A stretch of DNA of 64,000 bases, taken from contig NZ_FWPT01000003.1 in NCBI RefSeq assembly GCF_900174585.1, positions 124,001 through 188,000 of the forward strand, read 5' to 3'. The notes under the pieces were generated by a model, which did no database searches, was not told the origin of the DNA, and saw only the letters and a program-made list of their open reading frames with translations. Source of the stretch: Parendozoicomonas haliclonae (lineage in GTDB: Bacteria; Pseudomonadota; Gammaproteobacteria; Pseudomonadales; Endozoicomonadaceae). Made by a program: the position numbers and the translations under genes. This document shows, piece after piece, positions 16,246 to 26,085 of this stretch (positions are counted from its first letter, which is position 1; every line of letters begins with the position of its first letter).

Positions 16246-18564
16246 CTAGAAGCGATACTCCAACCGGGCAAAGACAGAGTCCGAGTGGTATCCGCTGCGC
16301 CAGTTGCGCTCATAGCCGCCGGAGAGTTCCAGACGCTCATCACGATTCCAGGTCAGGCCGGCACTGGCATTCCAGGTCGTGCGTTCAGGGTCTGCTCCGC
16401 GGGCGACAAAGGCATCACCACCCAGGACAAGTCGTGAGGTCACCTCAACGGCATCTGCGGCAAAATCATGCCACCCCATCACTTGAACTTCTGGGGTAAT
16501 CTGACCATACGAGCCTTGGAAAGTTCGGCTGAAGCCAACCCCGGCACCGACTTCCGCCACCTTGTACTTCTGCTTTTCCGCAGTCAGTGCCGCTGGCGAT
16601 TCCTTTTCGGTATAAGCATCAACGTTAAAGCGACCGTAGTGCATGCCCACAACCGGGGTAATCAGCCATTTCCCGGCGATCCAGTTCCACCTCAACATGG
16701 CTTTCAGGCCGTATTGGTGGGAGTCATAGCTGGCTTTGGCAGGGTCCAGCGTGCCGTTGATGTTATCGAAGTAACGGGTTCGGTCATTTTTGTTAACTCC
16801 ATAGTTAGCAAAAATATCCATACTGGTCCGGCTATCTATCTGCCACCGGGCATAGAGCGTTCCCAGGTAGGCATCGATATCGGTATTATCTTTCACGCCA
16901 TTCTTATCGACCGAGCCTCTTCCGGCAGAGAGCGCAGCCCCCACCACCCAGTTGTGGCCAACGTCGGTATCCAATCCCAGGGTCAGCCCGGATAGACGAC
17001 TTCTATACCCCCGGATGGTTTCGCCCCGGTAGGTTTGATCTTTCTGACGCCCTTCATTGTAAAGAACCTGCATCCAGAACGACCGGGAAGCCATGGTGGA
17101 ACCGGCATTAATACCAGACTCCACATCATCCAGGCGCTGGGCAACCAGAGAAGTGGCACCCTTTTCAAAATCCTGAGCAAGGTCAATATCTGCACCATTG
17201 ACCGTAGGCTGAAATTCACCAGCAAGATTCACGGAAGACGGCGCATCCGGCTGACGCAAAACAATATCCCGCAAGATAACCGCATCATCTCGTCTTTCTT
17301 TCTTCTCTTCCGGGGTCAATCCTCCGGTGGAGTTTGAGCCGGAATTGTCGCTGCCAGAGTTGGAGTTATCAGAATCCGAGTCAGAATCTTCGGCCTCCTG
17401 CTCTTCGTCGTACTGCTGAATAATATCCGTGGTCACATCCAGCACTTCATCAAAGACCTTACCTTCGTCTTCACTACCACCATTCCCGGTAATGAAATCT
17501 TCCGGCTCTTCCGAGGTTCTGGCGATACGCACCTTAAGATCGCCACCAGAAGAGATGCTGTCGGAGACAGTGTACAGATCGGAGATCTCCAGCGTATAGC
17601 CGTCCTTCTCAAGAGTACCGGCCTGAATCAGGTAGTAATCTTGGCTGCCACTCTGGTGACTGGCTGCTGGCAGAACAAACACCGTGCCCTGGCTGATATC
17701 TACGGTTTCATCTTCTGCATCAACAACCGCTTCTCCTTCAGTGCCCTGACTGTCTTCATCCAGATCCAGCTCAAGGGTGGCACCTTCATTCAGGGTAAAG
17801 CTTGCCCCCTCTATGATCAGATCGCCGGTCTTCAGTCTCGCTCCGGACAGTACTTTGACAAACCTCTCGTTGCCTAGCCCGTCCTCACTCATATCAAACC
17901 AGCTGGAAACCGTGGTCGTGCCGGAGCTGAAGGTTACCTGCTCAATATTATTGGTATTCCCGTTAAACTCGCCGCCGGTGAAGAAAATACTGTCGGTATC
18001 CGTATCTGCGACAGAATCAATATCACCCAGAATCTCGCCAGATGAAGTCAGGGTCAGCGCACTGGCCGCCTGCATATCGAGAGCAATGCCTGCCCCCTCT
18101 TCGGTATCCGTCCCGCCTTTGAGTATGCCATTGTGATTCAGGTTAAAAGGTCCGGCTCCACTCTTGACGACAATGGCGGTCCCTTCACTGTTGGCATTCA
18201 CAATCTCCCCGTCATTCTCCAGAGAGAAGAAGGCGCCTTCCGTCACTTCCACAGCCGCATCGGCCCCACCGGAACTGATCGTCCCCGTATTGGTAAAGGT
18301 ACAGGTGCTGGTTGCCTTATGGCACTTCTTGCCTATGCCTAAAGTGCCATTGTTTTTGCTGAGTTGGATGGCAGAAGAATCGCCAGTAACCCCGGTATAG
18401 TTAACATCATTACTCTGCCCCGGCTTTTTGATCACCAGAGGAACTGCCTGAGCAAGACCGGAGAAACCACAAATTGAAGAGATGGTCAGCGCCAGAACCG
18501 ATCTGGCAAACAGCTTGGAATGGGGAATTTTATTGCTGCCGATCCGTGGCATTGTCCGTGACAT
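16246..18564 (-). CDS. Type Va autotransporter
   Basis: 772 residues. The signal peptide ends SGLAQA (about residue 40). A passenger of roughly 310 residues is rich in short beta-strand repeats (TNTGTISSGG, ENDGEIV) as in beta-helix adhesins. An acidic Ser/Asp/Asn linker runs at 392-415, a helix-forming segment at ~416-485 (EKKERRDDAVILRDIV), and a barrel from ~490 (SFWMQVLYNEG) to the final ...ARLEYRF, with the terminal Phe used by the Bam machinery. The passenger has one Cys pair (C81, C88). No protease or lipase motif was seen, so an adhesin-like role is most likely. It shares its passenger pattern with the next gene downstream. Confidence 0.88.
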   Translation of the reverse strand: MSRTMPRIGSNKIPHSKLFARSVLALTISSICGFSGLAQAVPLVIKKPGQSNDVNYTGVTGDSSAIQLSKNNGTLGIGKKCHKATSTCTFTNTGTISSGGADAAVEVTEGAFFSLENDGEIVNANSEGTAIVVKSGAGPFNLNHNGILKGGTDTEEGAGIALDMQAASALTLTSSGEILGDIDSVADTDTDSIFFTGGEFNGNTNNIEQVTFSSGTTTVSSWFDMSEDGLGNERFVKVLSGARLKTGDLIIEGASFTLNEGATLELDLDEDSQGTEGEAVVDAEDETVDISQGTVFVLPAASHQSGSQDYYLIQAGTLEKDGYTLEISDLYTVSDSISSGGDLKVRIARTSEEPEDFITGNGGSEDEGKVFDEVLDVTTDIIQQYDEEQEAEDSDSDSDNSNSGSDNSGSNSTGGLTPEEKKERRDDAVILRDIVLRQPDAPSSVNLAGEFQPTVNGADIDLAQDFEKGATSLVAQRLDDVESGINAGSTMASRSFWMQVLYNEGRQKDQTYRGETIRGYRSRLSGLTLGLDTDVGHNWVVGAALSAGRGSVDKNGVKDNTDIDAYLGTLYARWQIDSRTSMDIFANYGVNKNDRTRYFDNINGTLDPAKASYDSHQYGLKAMLRWNWIAGKWLITPVVGMHYGRFNVDAYTEKESPAALTAEKQKYKVAEVGAGVGFSRTFQGSYGQITPEVQVMGWHDFAADAVEVTSRLVLGGDAFVARGADPERTTWNASAGLTWNRDERLELSGGYERNWRSGYHSDSVFARLEYRF

Positions 18565-18653
18565 GAGCTCGCTTCCCGTCTTGTAGTCAACTTAATGTTC
18601 ACTCTAGACGGGGCTCAGCATCATGCCACTCTAAGACAAACGACGAATCTCAG

Positions 18654-19772
18654 TTAACGTTTTTCCAGAATCACACTACCAACGGAATAGCCGGCACCAA
18701 AGGAGCAAAGCACACCTTTGCTACCTGATGGCAGATCCTGACTGTATTTATGGAAGGCAATCACCGAACCGGCTGAGCTGGTGTTGGCGTACTCATCCAG
18801 AATCACCGGTGCTTCAGTGATATCCGGCTCACGGCCCAGCACCTTGCGGGCTACCAACTGGTTCATGGACAGATTGGCCTGATGCAGCCACATGCGGGAC
18901 AGATCATCGACCGGGATATCACAGGCGGACAGATGCTCGCTGATATGTTTGGCCACCTGCGGGCAAACCTCTTTGAAGACCTTGCGACCATTCTGGACAA
19001 ACAGCTTGTCCGGCTGACCGATACCCTCTTCCGCCGTCCGATTCAGGAAGCCGGCATTATTACGGATATTGTTGGAGAACTGGGTCCAGAGCTTGGTACC
19101 AAGTACCTTCCAGCCTGTAACCTTGGCCACATCCACACTCTCAACAATCGCGGCTGTGCAGGCATCACCAAAGATAAAATGACTGTCCCGATCACGGAAG
19201 TTGAGGTGTCCGGTACAGATTTCAGGATTCACCATCAGCACCCGGCGGGCACTGCCGGACTTGATCATATCGCAGGCCATTTGCAGACCGAAGGTGGCGG
19301 AGGAACAGGCCACGTTCATATCAAAGGCAAAACCACCGGCACCCAGCAGCTGTTGAACCTCTACGGCCACAGCCGGATAGGCACGCTGCATATTGGAACA
19401 GGCGACAATCACAGCATCGAGCTCAGACGCTTCAAGATTGGCCGCTTCCAGCGCCTGACGGGCAGCAGCAACTGCCATCTCGCTTTGAACAGAAGCTTCT
19501 TCGTTACTGCGCTCCGGCAGACGGGGAACCATGCGCTCAGGATCAAGAATGCCTTCTTTATTCATCACATACCGGCTGCGAATACCGGAGGCTTTCTCGA
19601 TAAAGGCGCTGTTACTTTCCTGCAGGGGCTGCATGTCCCCGGATTCGATAGCCTGTTGATTACGGGCATTTTCCGCAGTCACCCAGGCATTAAAACTGGC
19701 AACCAGCTCATCATTGCTGATTGAGAAAGGTGGTGTGTACAGACCAGTACCGGTAAGAATTGCTTCTGCCAC
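18654..19772 (-). CDS. Beta-ketoacyl-ACP synthase III-type enzyme (FabH-like)
   Basis: 372 residues from a GTG start at 19772, preceded by AGGGGAG; the TTG six codons upstream has no ribosome site. It is a thiolase-fold condensing enzyme with an intact Cys-His-Asn triad: NVACSSATFG (Cys), WLHQANLS (His) and YANTSSAGS (Asn). Longer than housekeeping FabH (~317) and similar in size to the P. aeruginosa enzyme PA3286, known to use beta-oxidation-derived octanoyl-CoA to prime fatty-acid synthesis. The neighbouring fadD supports such a lipid-recycling role, which is an inference. Confidence 0.85.
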   Translation of the reverse strand: MAEAILTGTGLYTPPFSISNDELVASFNAWVTAENARNQQAIESGDMQPLQESNSAFIEKASGIRSRYVMNKEGILDPERMVPRLPERSNEEASVQSEMAVAAARQALEAANLEASELDAVIVACSNMQRAYPAVAVEVQQLLGAGGFAFDMNVACSSATFGLQMACDMIKSGSARRVLMVNPEICTGHLNFRDRDSHFIFGDACTAAIVESVDVAKVTGWKVLGTKLWTQFSNNIRNNAGFLNRTAEEGIGQPDKLFVQNGRKVFKEVCPQVAKHISEHLSACDIPVDDLSRMWLHQANLSMNQLVARKVLGREPDITEAPVILDEYANTSSAGSVIAFHKYSQDLPSGSKGVLCSFGAGYSVGSVILEKR

Positions 19773-19963
19773 TATGCTCCCCTTGAACAACTGGTATCCA
19801 GCCGTGCCGCCAATAGATGAAGAATAAAAAGCGTGCGCCGGGCTGGTGTTTTTATTAGTTGAGATGGTATAGCAGCTGATCGGTCATGAAAACAACCAAT
19901 CAGCTACAACAAGGCTCAGGTAACAAAAGGGCAACAATTTTGCGTTAAGCGACCGGGCACCTG

Positions 19964-22900
19964 TTACGGTACCCGAACCTCTTCCCACGCTTTACGCAGG
20001 CGCTTATCCGAGACCTGCATCCGGGTTTTCAGACTCTGGGCGAACAGAGAGACCCGATACTCTTCCAGCATCCAGCGATACTGCCAGAGGGCATCATCCA
20101 CGATATTCTGCTTTTCCAGAGCTTCCCGGCGCTTCTGCCACTGCTCGTGAAGATTTTGCAGTTCCTCAACATAAACCCGGTCCCGGTTATAGTTGGCACC
20201 GAGTTTATCCAGACGCTGCTCAATTCCCGCCAGATAACGGGGGAACTGCTCCAGCCACTCCAGCGGAGTATCCCGCAGGAAGCCTTTGTAAACCAACCGA
20301 CCAATCTGAGCCTGAATATCACTCATGGACAACGCGACCTGGAACGAGAGCTTGCCTTTCAAACGCTTCTGAACAGCATTCAAAGCGGTAAAGGTATCCA
20401 GCAGCAGCTTGTCGAGCTTTTCGGCAAATGGCACCAGATCCGCCTTGTGCTCAGCAATCAACTGGCGAAAAGCCTGTTCATTGCGCGGCCATTCCGCTTC
20501 GTCTTTCAGGAACACATTCCGTACTGCATACAGCTCAATATCATCCAGCAGCGCAGCCTTGGGCACAGTATTCACACCCAGCACGGTAATACGGTTCAGG
20601 TTCTTCATCTGCTTGAGCATAAAACGCATCTGCTCTGCCATAGACAGACGAATCAACCGCGCCACACCCCAGGTCATCTCCTGCTTTGCCAGTTCCGGAC
20701 TATCAAACAGGCGCAGCGCCACTGCCGTTTTCTCATCCACCAAGGCAGGGAAGGAACGGAACAGCAAGCCTCCGCGGGTCTGACGAATCTCTTCCGGCAG
20801 CTCACCGATAGTCCAGCTGGTAATGCCGCTCTCTTCCAAACCACGGTCAGTCATATCCCGCAGGCTGGACTGAGCCTGATCGGCAAACTTCTCCCGCAGG
20901 CGGGTGAGATCACGCCCCTGCCCCAGAACCTTGCCATCGTCGTTCACCACCCGGATATTCATCAGCAGGTGGTTATCCAGAGTCTCTGGTTTCCAGGCAT
21001 CTTCCGGAATACGGGTACCGGTCATCCGGAACAGCTTCACACCCAGGAGTTCAGTCAACGGTTCATTGCAGGCATTCAAGCCTTCCATAGCGGCAGCACT
21101 GTAATCCGGCACCGGTACAAAATTCTTGCGCACCTGTTTCGGCAGCGAGCGAATCAGGGCAATCACCTTCTCTTTCAGCATGCCCGGCACCAGCCACTCC
21201 AACCGGTTCTTCGGCAGTTGCTGCAACAGAGAGACAGGAACAGACACGGTCACACCATCGTCGTCTTCGCCCGGGGCAAAGTGATAGGTGAGCGGCAGTT
21301 CCATCCCTTCATGCCTGAAGCGATCCGGGTACTGATTGGCGGTAATATGCCCGGCATCCCTCTGCATCAGATACTCTTTGGTCAGGAACAAGACCTGAGC
21401 ATCGTCCTGCTCGGCTTTTTTCCGCCAGGCTTCAAAGCCGGCACCATTAACCACATCGGCCGGAATACGCTCGTCATAGAAAGCGAACAGGGTTTCGGGA
21501 TCAGCCAGAATATCCTGCCGACGGGACTTGGCTTCCAGCTCTTCCACTTCCTGAATCAGAGACAGGTTGTGTTTAAAGAACGGTGCCTTGGAAATGTAAT
21601 GTCCGGCCACCAACCCTTCGCGGATCAACAACTCACGGGACACCACCGGATCAATCGTGCCGTAGTGCACCTTGCGTCGGGAATAGATTACCAATCCATA
21701 CACTGTCGCCTGTTCATAGGCGACAGCACGGGCCTGTTTCTTTTCCCAGTGAGGTTCAAACCAGTTGCGCTTGATCAGATGACCAGCCACCGGCTCAATC
21801 CACGAAGGCTCGATCTTGGCGACGGTCCGAGCATAGAGTTTGGAAGTTTCCACCAGCTCGGCGACCATCACCCACTTGGGTTTGCGCTTGAACTGACCAG
21901 ACCCGGGGAACACCCAGAACTTGCGATTGCGGGCCCCCAGATAATCCGCCTCCTCGGTTTTATTACCGAGATGGCTGAGCAGCCCCGGCAGCAGAGCTTT
22001 GTGGACGTCGATATAACTGGCTTCTTCCAGATTATGGCGAAGCTTCAGCTCTTTACACACCAGAGCCAGCTGACGGTGCATATCCTTCCACTCACGCATC
22101 CGCAGATAACTGAGGAAGTGTTTCTTGCAGAGCTTGCGCAGCTGGTTGGCGGTCAGCTCCTGACGCTGCTCTTCATACCAGCGCCACAGGTTTACGAAGG
22201 TCATAAAGTCAGAGTCATCGTGATAGAACTCACGATGGGCCTGATCGGAAGCCTGCTGTTTTTCTGCCGGCCGCTCACGAGGGTCCTGCACGCTCAGCGC
22301 ACTGGCGATGATCAACACTTCGTCCAATGCGTTGGTGTCGTGGGCCGCCAGTAGCATACGACCAAGGCGCGGGTCGGTTGGCAGAACAGACAGATGTCGT
22401 CCAACACGGGTCAGGCGATGGTCCTTATCTACCGCGCCAAGCTCCTGCAATAATTTATAACCATCGTTAATGGCACGGTTATCCGGACGATCAACAAACG
22501 GAAACTTGGTCACGTCCCCCAGCCCCAGTTTCAACATCTGCAGGATAACGGCGGCCAGATTAGTACGCAGAATCTCGGCATCCGTAAACTCCGGACGACC
22601 GAGGAAATCCTGCTCATCATAAAGACGAATGCAGATCCCTTCAGCCACCCGGCCACAGCGGCCTTTCCGCTGGTTAGCCGAAGCCTGAGACACCGCTTCC
22701 ACCGGCAACCGCTGCACCTTGTTACGTACGCTGTACCGACTGATGCGAGCCGTACCCGGATCGATCACATAATGGATGCCCGGTACGGTCAAGGAAGTTT
22801 CCGCCACGTTGGTCGACAGGATTACCCGACGCCCGGCATGGGACTGGAAGATACGGTTCTGCTCTGCATTGGAGAGACGGGCATACAACGGCAGTATTTC

Positions 22901-23914
22901 CGTGTCCCTTAATTTCTGATCCCGCAGAAACTTGGCTGTTTCCCGGATATCCCGTTCACCGGGCAGGAACACCAGCACATCGCCCAGGCGATGACCAAAA
23001 CCATCCCGCTCCAGATTTTCAATCTCTTCCAGTGCCTGATAGATACCCTGCAGCTGACGTTCATCGCTATCCTTGGCATCCACATCAAGATCGGCCAACG
23101 GGCGATACAACGTCTCAACGGGATAGGTACGACCGGAGACTTCAATCACCGGTGCCGGAACACCCTTGGCATTGGAGAAATGGTTGGAGAAACGGTCTAC
23201 GTCGATGGTCGCCGAAGTAATAATGACCTTCAGGTCAGGACGTTTTGGCAGCAGCAGCTTGAGATAACCCATCAGGAAATCGATATTCAGGCTGCGCTCA
23301 TGAGCCTCATCGATAATGATGGTGTCATAGCCATTCAGGAAACGGTCATTCTGAATCTCTGCCAGCAGGATACCGTCGGTCATCAGTTTGACCCGGGTCT
23401 GATCACTGACCTGATCGGTAAAGCGCACCTGATAACCGACCAGGCTGCCCAGTTCGGTTTCCAGCTCTTCGGCGATACGGCTGGCAACAGAACGGGCTGC
23501 CAGACGGCGCGGCTGGGTATGGCCAATCAGACCATGGACACCCAATCCCAGCGCCAGACAGATCTTCGGCAGCTGGGTAGTCTTTCCGGAGCCGGTTTCC
23601 CCGGCCACGATGACTACCTGATGTTCAGCAATCAGCTTGGCGATGTCGTTTTTCTTCTGGGTAACAGGCAGAGCCTCATCCCAGTTCAGTTTTACGGCCT
23701 GTTCCCGGCGCAACTGCACCTGAGCCACCGACTTGTCCAGCCGATGGTAGAAGCGTCCTCGATCCTTGCCGCTGAGGCGCTTCCAGTTGTTCCACTGACG
23801 CTTCAGCCAATGGCGATCACGCAACAGGCTGTCGTTTATTTCAGCGACAACGGTTGCTTTATCCTTACGGTTTTCCTCTTGACCACTCTGGGCACGGGTA
23901 TCCTGATCAGTCAT
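19964..23914 (-). CDS. hrpA: ATP-dependent RNA helicase HrpA
   Basis: 1316 residues from the ATG at 23914 (MTDQDTRAQ); a TTG eight codons upstream is less likely. DEAH-box helicase: GETGSGKTTQ near residue 110, DEAHERS near 205, then QRKGRCGRVAEG for motif VI. HA2/OB regions and the long C-terminal HrpA-specific domain follow. In E. coli HrpA acts on stalled or colliding ribosomes and mRNA processing. The size fits the family (~1300). It lies between lipid genes, as in Pseudomonas (PA3297 region), a conserved but functionally unexplained linkage. Confidence 0.95.
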   Translation of the reverse strand: MTDQDTRAQSGQEENRKDKATVVAEINDSLLRDRHWLKRQWNNWKRLSGKDRGRFYHRLDKSVAQVQLRREQAVKLNWDEALPVTQKKNDIAKLIAEHQVVIVAGETGSGKTTQLPKICLALGLGVHGLIGHTQPRRLAARSVASRIAEELETELGSLVGYQVRFTDQVSDQTRVKLMTDGILLAEIQNDRFLNGYDTIIIDEAHERSLNIDFLMGYLKLLLPKRPDLKVIITSATIDVDRFSNHFSNAKGVPAPVIEVSGRTYPVETLYRPLADLDVDAKDSDERQLQGIYQALEEIENLERDGFGHRLGDVLVFLPGERDIRETAKFLRDQKLRDTEILPLYARLSNAEQNRIFQSHAGRRVILSTNVAETSLTVPGIHYVIDPGTARISRYSVRNKVQRLPVEAVSQASANQRKGRCGRVAEGICIRLYDEQDFLGRPEFTDAEILRTNLAAVILQMLKLGLGDVTKFPFVDRPDNRAINDGYKLLQELGAVDKDHRLTRVGRHLSVLPTDPRLGRMLLAAHDTNALDEVLIIASALSVQDPRERPAEKQQASDQAHREFYHDDSDFMTFVNLWRWYEEQRQELTANQLRKLCKKHFLSYLRMREWKDMHRQLALVCKELKLRHNLEEASYIDVHKALLPGLLSHLGNKTEEADYLGARNRKFWVFPGSGQFKRKPKWVMVAELVETSKLYARTVAKIEPSWIEPVAGHLIKRNWFEPHWEKKQARAVAYEQATVYGLVIYSRRKVHYGTIDPVVSRELLIREGLVAGHYISKAPFFKHNLSLIQEVEELEAKSRRQDILADPETLFAFYDERIPADVVNGAGFEAWRKKAEQDDAQVLFLTKEYLMQRDAGHITANQYPDRFRHEGMELPLTYHFAPGEDDDGVTVSVPVSLLQQLPKNRLEWLVPGMLKEKVIALIRSLPKQVRKNFVPVPDYSAAAMEGLNACNEPLTELLGVKLFRMTGTRIPEDAWKPETLDNHLLMNIRVVNDDGKVLGQGRDLTRLREKFADQAQSSLRDMTDRGLEESGITSWTIGELPEEIRQTRGGLLFRSFPALVDEKTAVALRLFDSPELAKQEMTWGVARLIRLSMAEQMRFMLKQMKNLNRITVLGVNTVPKAALLDDIELYAVRNVFLKDEAEWPRNEQAFRQLIAEHKADLVPFAEKLDKLLLDTFTALNAVQKRLKGKLSFQVALSMSDIQAQIGRLVYKGFLRDTPLEWLEQFPRYLAGIEQRLDKLGANYNRDRVYVEELQNLHEQWQKRREALEKQNIVDDALWQYRWMLEEYRVSLFAQSLKTRMQVSDKRLRKAWEEVRVP

Positions 23915-23953
23915 CAACTCTAAACTGTATCTCTGCAAAACCTTATCTGCACA

Positions 23954-23987
23954 AAAGCCGCCCCCTGAGTGTTCAGGGGGCGGCTTT
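23954..23987 (-). terminator. Strong terminator after fadD
   Basis: Perfect 15-bp stem AAAGCCGCCCCCTGA with loop GTGT and a following T stretch on the minus strand. It lies about 30 bases past the fadD stop and 40 before the hrpA start, separating the two genes. Confidence 0.85.
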
Positions 23988-24017
23988 CACAATAGGCCAA
24001 CTCTGTAGGAGCAGCGT

Positions 24018-25718
24018 TTAGGCTTTCTTCGCCTGCTCTTTTTGAACCCGCTTGGCCAGCTCTTCATCACGCAGGGTACGACGCAGTACCTTGCCGACGT
24101 TAGTGACTGGCAGCTCGTCACGGAACTCAAATTCTTTTGGCACTTTGTAACCTGTAACATACTGGCGGAAGTGCGCTTTCAGATCTTCTTCATTCAGCGC
24201 AGTACTGGCCACTACAAACATTTTGATCTTTTCGCCGGTCTTCTCACATGGCACGCCAATAGCGGCACACTGTTCAACATCCGGGTGACGAACCAGCACG
24301 TCTTCCAGCTCGTTTGGATAGACGTTAAAGCCAGACACGCTGATCATATCTTTCTTGCGATCAACAATACGGATATAGCCGTCTTCATCAATCGTACAGA
24401 TATCTCCGGTACTCAGCCAGCCATCCTCACTCAGGGTGGCCGCAGTCTCTTCCGGACGTTCCCAGTAGCCTTTCATAACCTGCGGACCACGAACCAGCAG
24501 CTCACCGATCTGACCGATCTCCAGATCATGGCCTTCATCATCAACGATACGCACTTCGGTAGACGGCAGCGGCATACCGATAGTCCCCAGACGGTTGTCA
24601 GTCAGAGGGTTCAGGGAGATCACCGGCGAAGCTTCGGTCATACCGTAACCTTCGTTAATGGCACAGCCAGTCATCTGTTGCCAGCGCTTGGCGGTTTCCA
24701 TCTGCAGCGCCATACCGCCGGACAGAGTCAACTTAAGCGGAGAGAAATCCAGCTGCTGGAAGTCCGGGTTTTTCATCAGTCCATTAAACAGGGTATTCAG
24801 GCCCACGAACATGGTGAAACGGGTCTTCTTGAGATCCTTGACGAAACCGGCAATATCACGCGGGTTGGTCACCAACATACTGTGCATACCGGTCTTCAGA
24901 CCGATCATGCAATGCACTGTAAACGAGTAGATATGGTACAGCGGCAGTGGCGCCACAATCAGCTCACCGCCCAGTACGATATCCTGCTTCACCATGCCGT
25001 GAATCTGCTGCATGTTGGCAATAATATTACCGTGGCTCAGCTCCGCACCCTTGGCGACGCCGGTGGTACCGCCAGTGTACTGCAACACAGCAGTATCATT
25101 CACATCACCCTTGTGGCGCTGAACCGGTTTGGTCTTGCCTTTGGCCAGTGCCTGATTAAACGGCACCGCGCCCGGAATGGCATAATCCGGCACCATCTTC
25201 TTCACATAACGCACTACGGCATTGATCAGCAGACGCTTGACCGGTGGCAGCATATCCGCCACTTCGGTAATCACCACATGCTTGATACCGGTTTTCGGTA
25301 CCACTTTCTGCGCCATGTGCGCCATGTTGGCCAGAACAACCAGAGCCTTGGCACCGGAGTCGTTGAACTGGTGCTCCATCTCCCGCTCGGTGTACAGCGG
25401 GTTGGTGTTCACGACGATCAGGCCCGCCTTCATGGCTCCGAAGACAACTACCGGGTACTGAAGAAGGTTCGGCAGCTGCACGGCTATACGATCACCAGGA
25501 ACCAGATCGGTATGGTTCTGCAACCAGGACGCAAAATGATTGCTCTGTTCATTCAGCTCACTGAAAGTGAGTTCACGGCCCAGGTTGGAAAAGGCAGTCT
25601 TGAACCGGAACTGGTCGCAGGCTTCGTCCAGCACATCGAGAATAGAGCTGTAAGCACCGCTATCGATTTGTGCAGGTACACCTGCCGGGTATTTATTTGA
25701 CCAAAAGGTCCCGTTCAT
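24018..25718 (-). CDS. fadD: Long-chain acyl-CoA synthetase FadD
   Basis: 566 residues from the ATG at 25718 (MNGTFWSNKYPAG), which has an AGGAG site nine bases upstream; the longer open frame upstream is not protein-like. AMP-forming ligase: P-loop YTGGTTGVAKGAELSHGN near residue 212, GYGMTEASP, the STGDICTIDEDGYIRIVDRKKDMI hinge near 450, and C-terminal lysine region KVLRRTLRDEEL. It activates fatty acids to acyl-CoA for beta-oxidation or phospholipid synthesis. Pseudomonads have tandem fadD1/fadD2 here; only one copy is present. Confidence 0.94.
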   Translation of the reverse strand: MNGTFWSNKYPAGVPAQIDSGAYSSILDVLDEACDQFRFKTAFSNLGRELTFSELNEQSNHFASWLQNHTDLVPGDRIAVQLPNLLQYPVVVFGAMKAGLIVVNTNPLYTEREMEHQFNDSGAKALVVLANMAHMAQKVVPKTGIKHVVITEVADMLPPVKRLLINAVVRYVKKMVPDYAIPGAVPFNQALAKGKTKPVQRHKGDVNDTAVLQYTGGTTGVAKGAELSHGNIIANMQQIHGMVKQDIVLGGELIVAPLPLYHIYSFTVHCMIGLKTGMHSMLVTNPRDIAGFVKDLKKTRFTMFVGLNTLFNGLMKNPDFQQLDFSPLKLTLSGGMALQMETAKRWQQMTGCAINEGYGMTEASPVISLNPLTDNRLGTIGMPLPSTEVRIVDDEGHDLEIGQIGELLVRGPQVMKGYWERPEETAATLSEDGWLSTGDICTIDEDGYIRIVDRKKDMISVSGFNVYPNELEDVLVRHPDVEQCAAIGVPCEKTGEKIKMFVVASTALNEEDLKAHFRQYVTGYKVPKEFEFRDELPVTNVGKVLRRTLRDEELAKRVQKEQAKKA

Positions 25719-26085
25719 GCTCAAACTCCTGACATGACTGGTACGTTCCGGGATGAAGACCCAAACGAAAAGAAATAAAGGTAATGCAGGTCCCTCGGCC
25801 TCTGCCTTATGGGGCAGCCAGGATGCGGGTGACCAGTCTCTGAAACAACTTCTTTCGCCAACGGCCTCGCGCCGGGAGCAATAACACAAAAGCTGCTTCG
25901 CAGACTGCTGCGACTAACGATGCAAACAGCAGCGCAGAATACCAGTTTTCCCCCTCGACAATCCAGCACCAAGAACTGCGGATACAATTCTCCAACACTA
26001 CTGACTTTACGATCAAAATTGCAGCACCCCCTGTAGTCTGTCACCATGATCTTCGCCCGAATAACGATGGCAGGGAGGTTATACC
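25719..26085. other. Divergent promoter region between fadD and lysophospholipase
   Basis: 367 bases with no convincing gene. A minus-strand frame of 69 codons (25807-26016) has one hydrophobic stretch but a TTG start without a ribosome site. The region should hold both promoters and probably fatty-acid regulator sites; I could not identify a convincing operator by eye. Confidence 0.5.

Noticed and set aside
18319-18336. TGGCAC...TTGC sequence in the autotransporter gene as a sigma-54 promoter
   Set aside because: Spacing between the two elements is too short, and it lies inside coding sequence.
20147-22354. 735-codon open frame on the plus strand inside hrpA
   Set aside because: It is antisense to a fully motif-supported helicase. 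Its His/Gln/Leu-rich translation is the usual complement of Glu/Leu/Arg-rich coding, and there is no ribosome site.
25807-26016. Possible 69-residue membrane peptide between fadD and the lysophospholipase
   Set aside because: TTG start with no ribosome site, no recognisable family, and it would fill a divergent promoter region.
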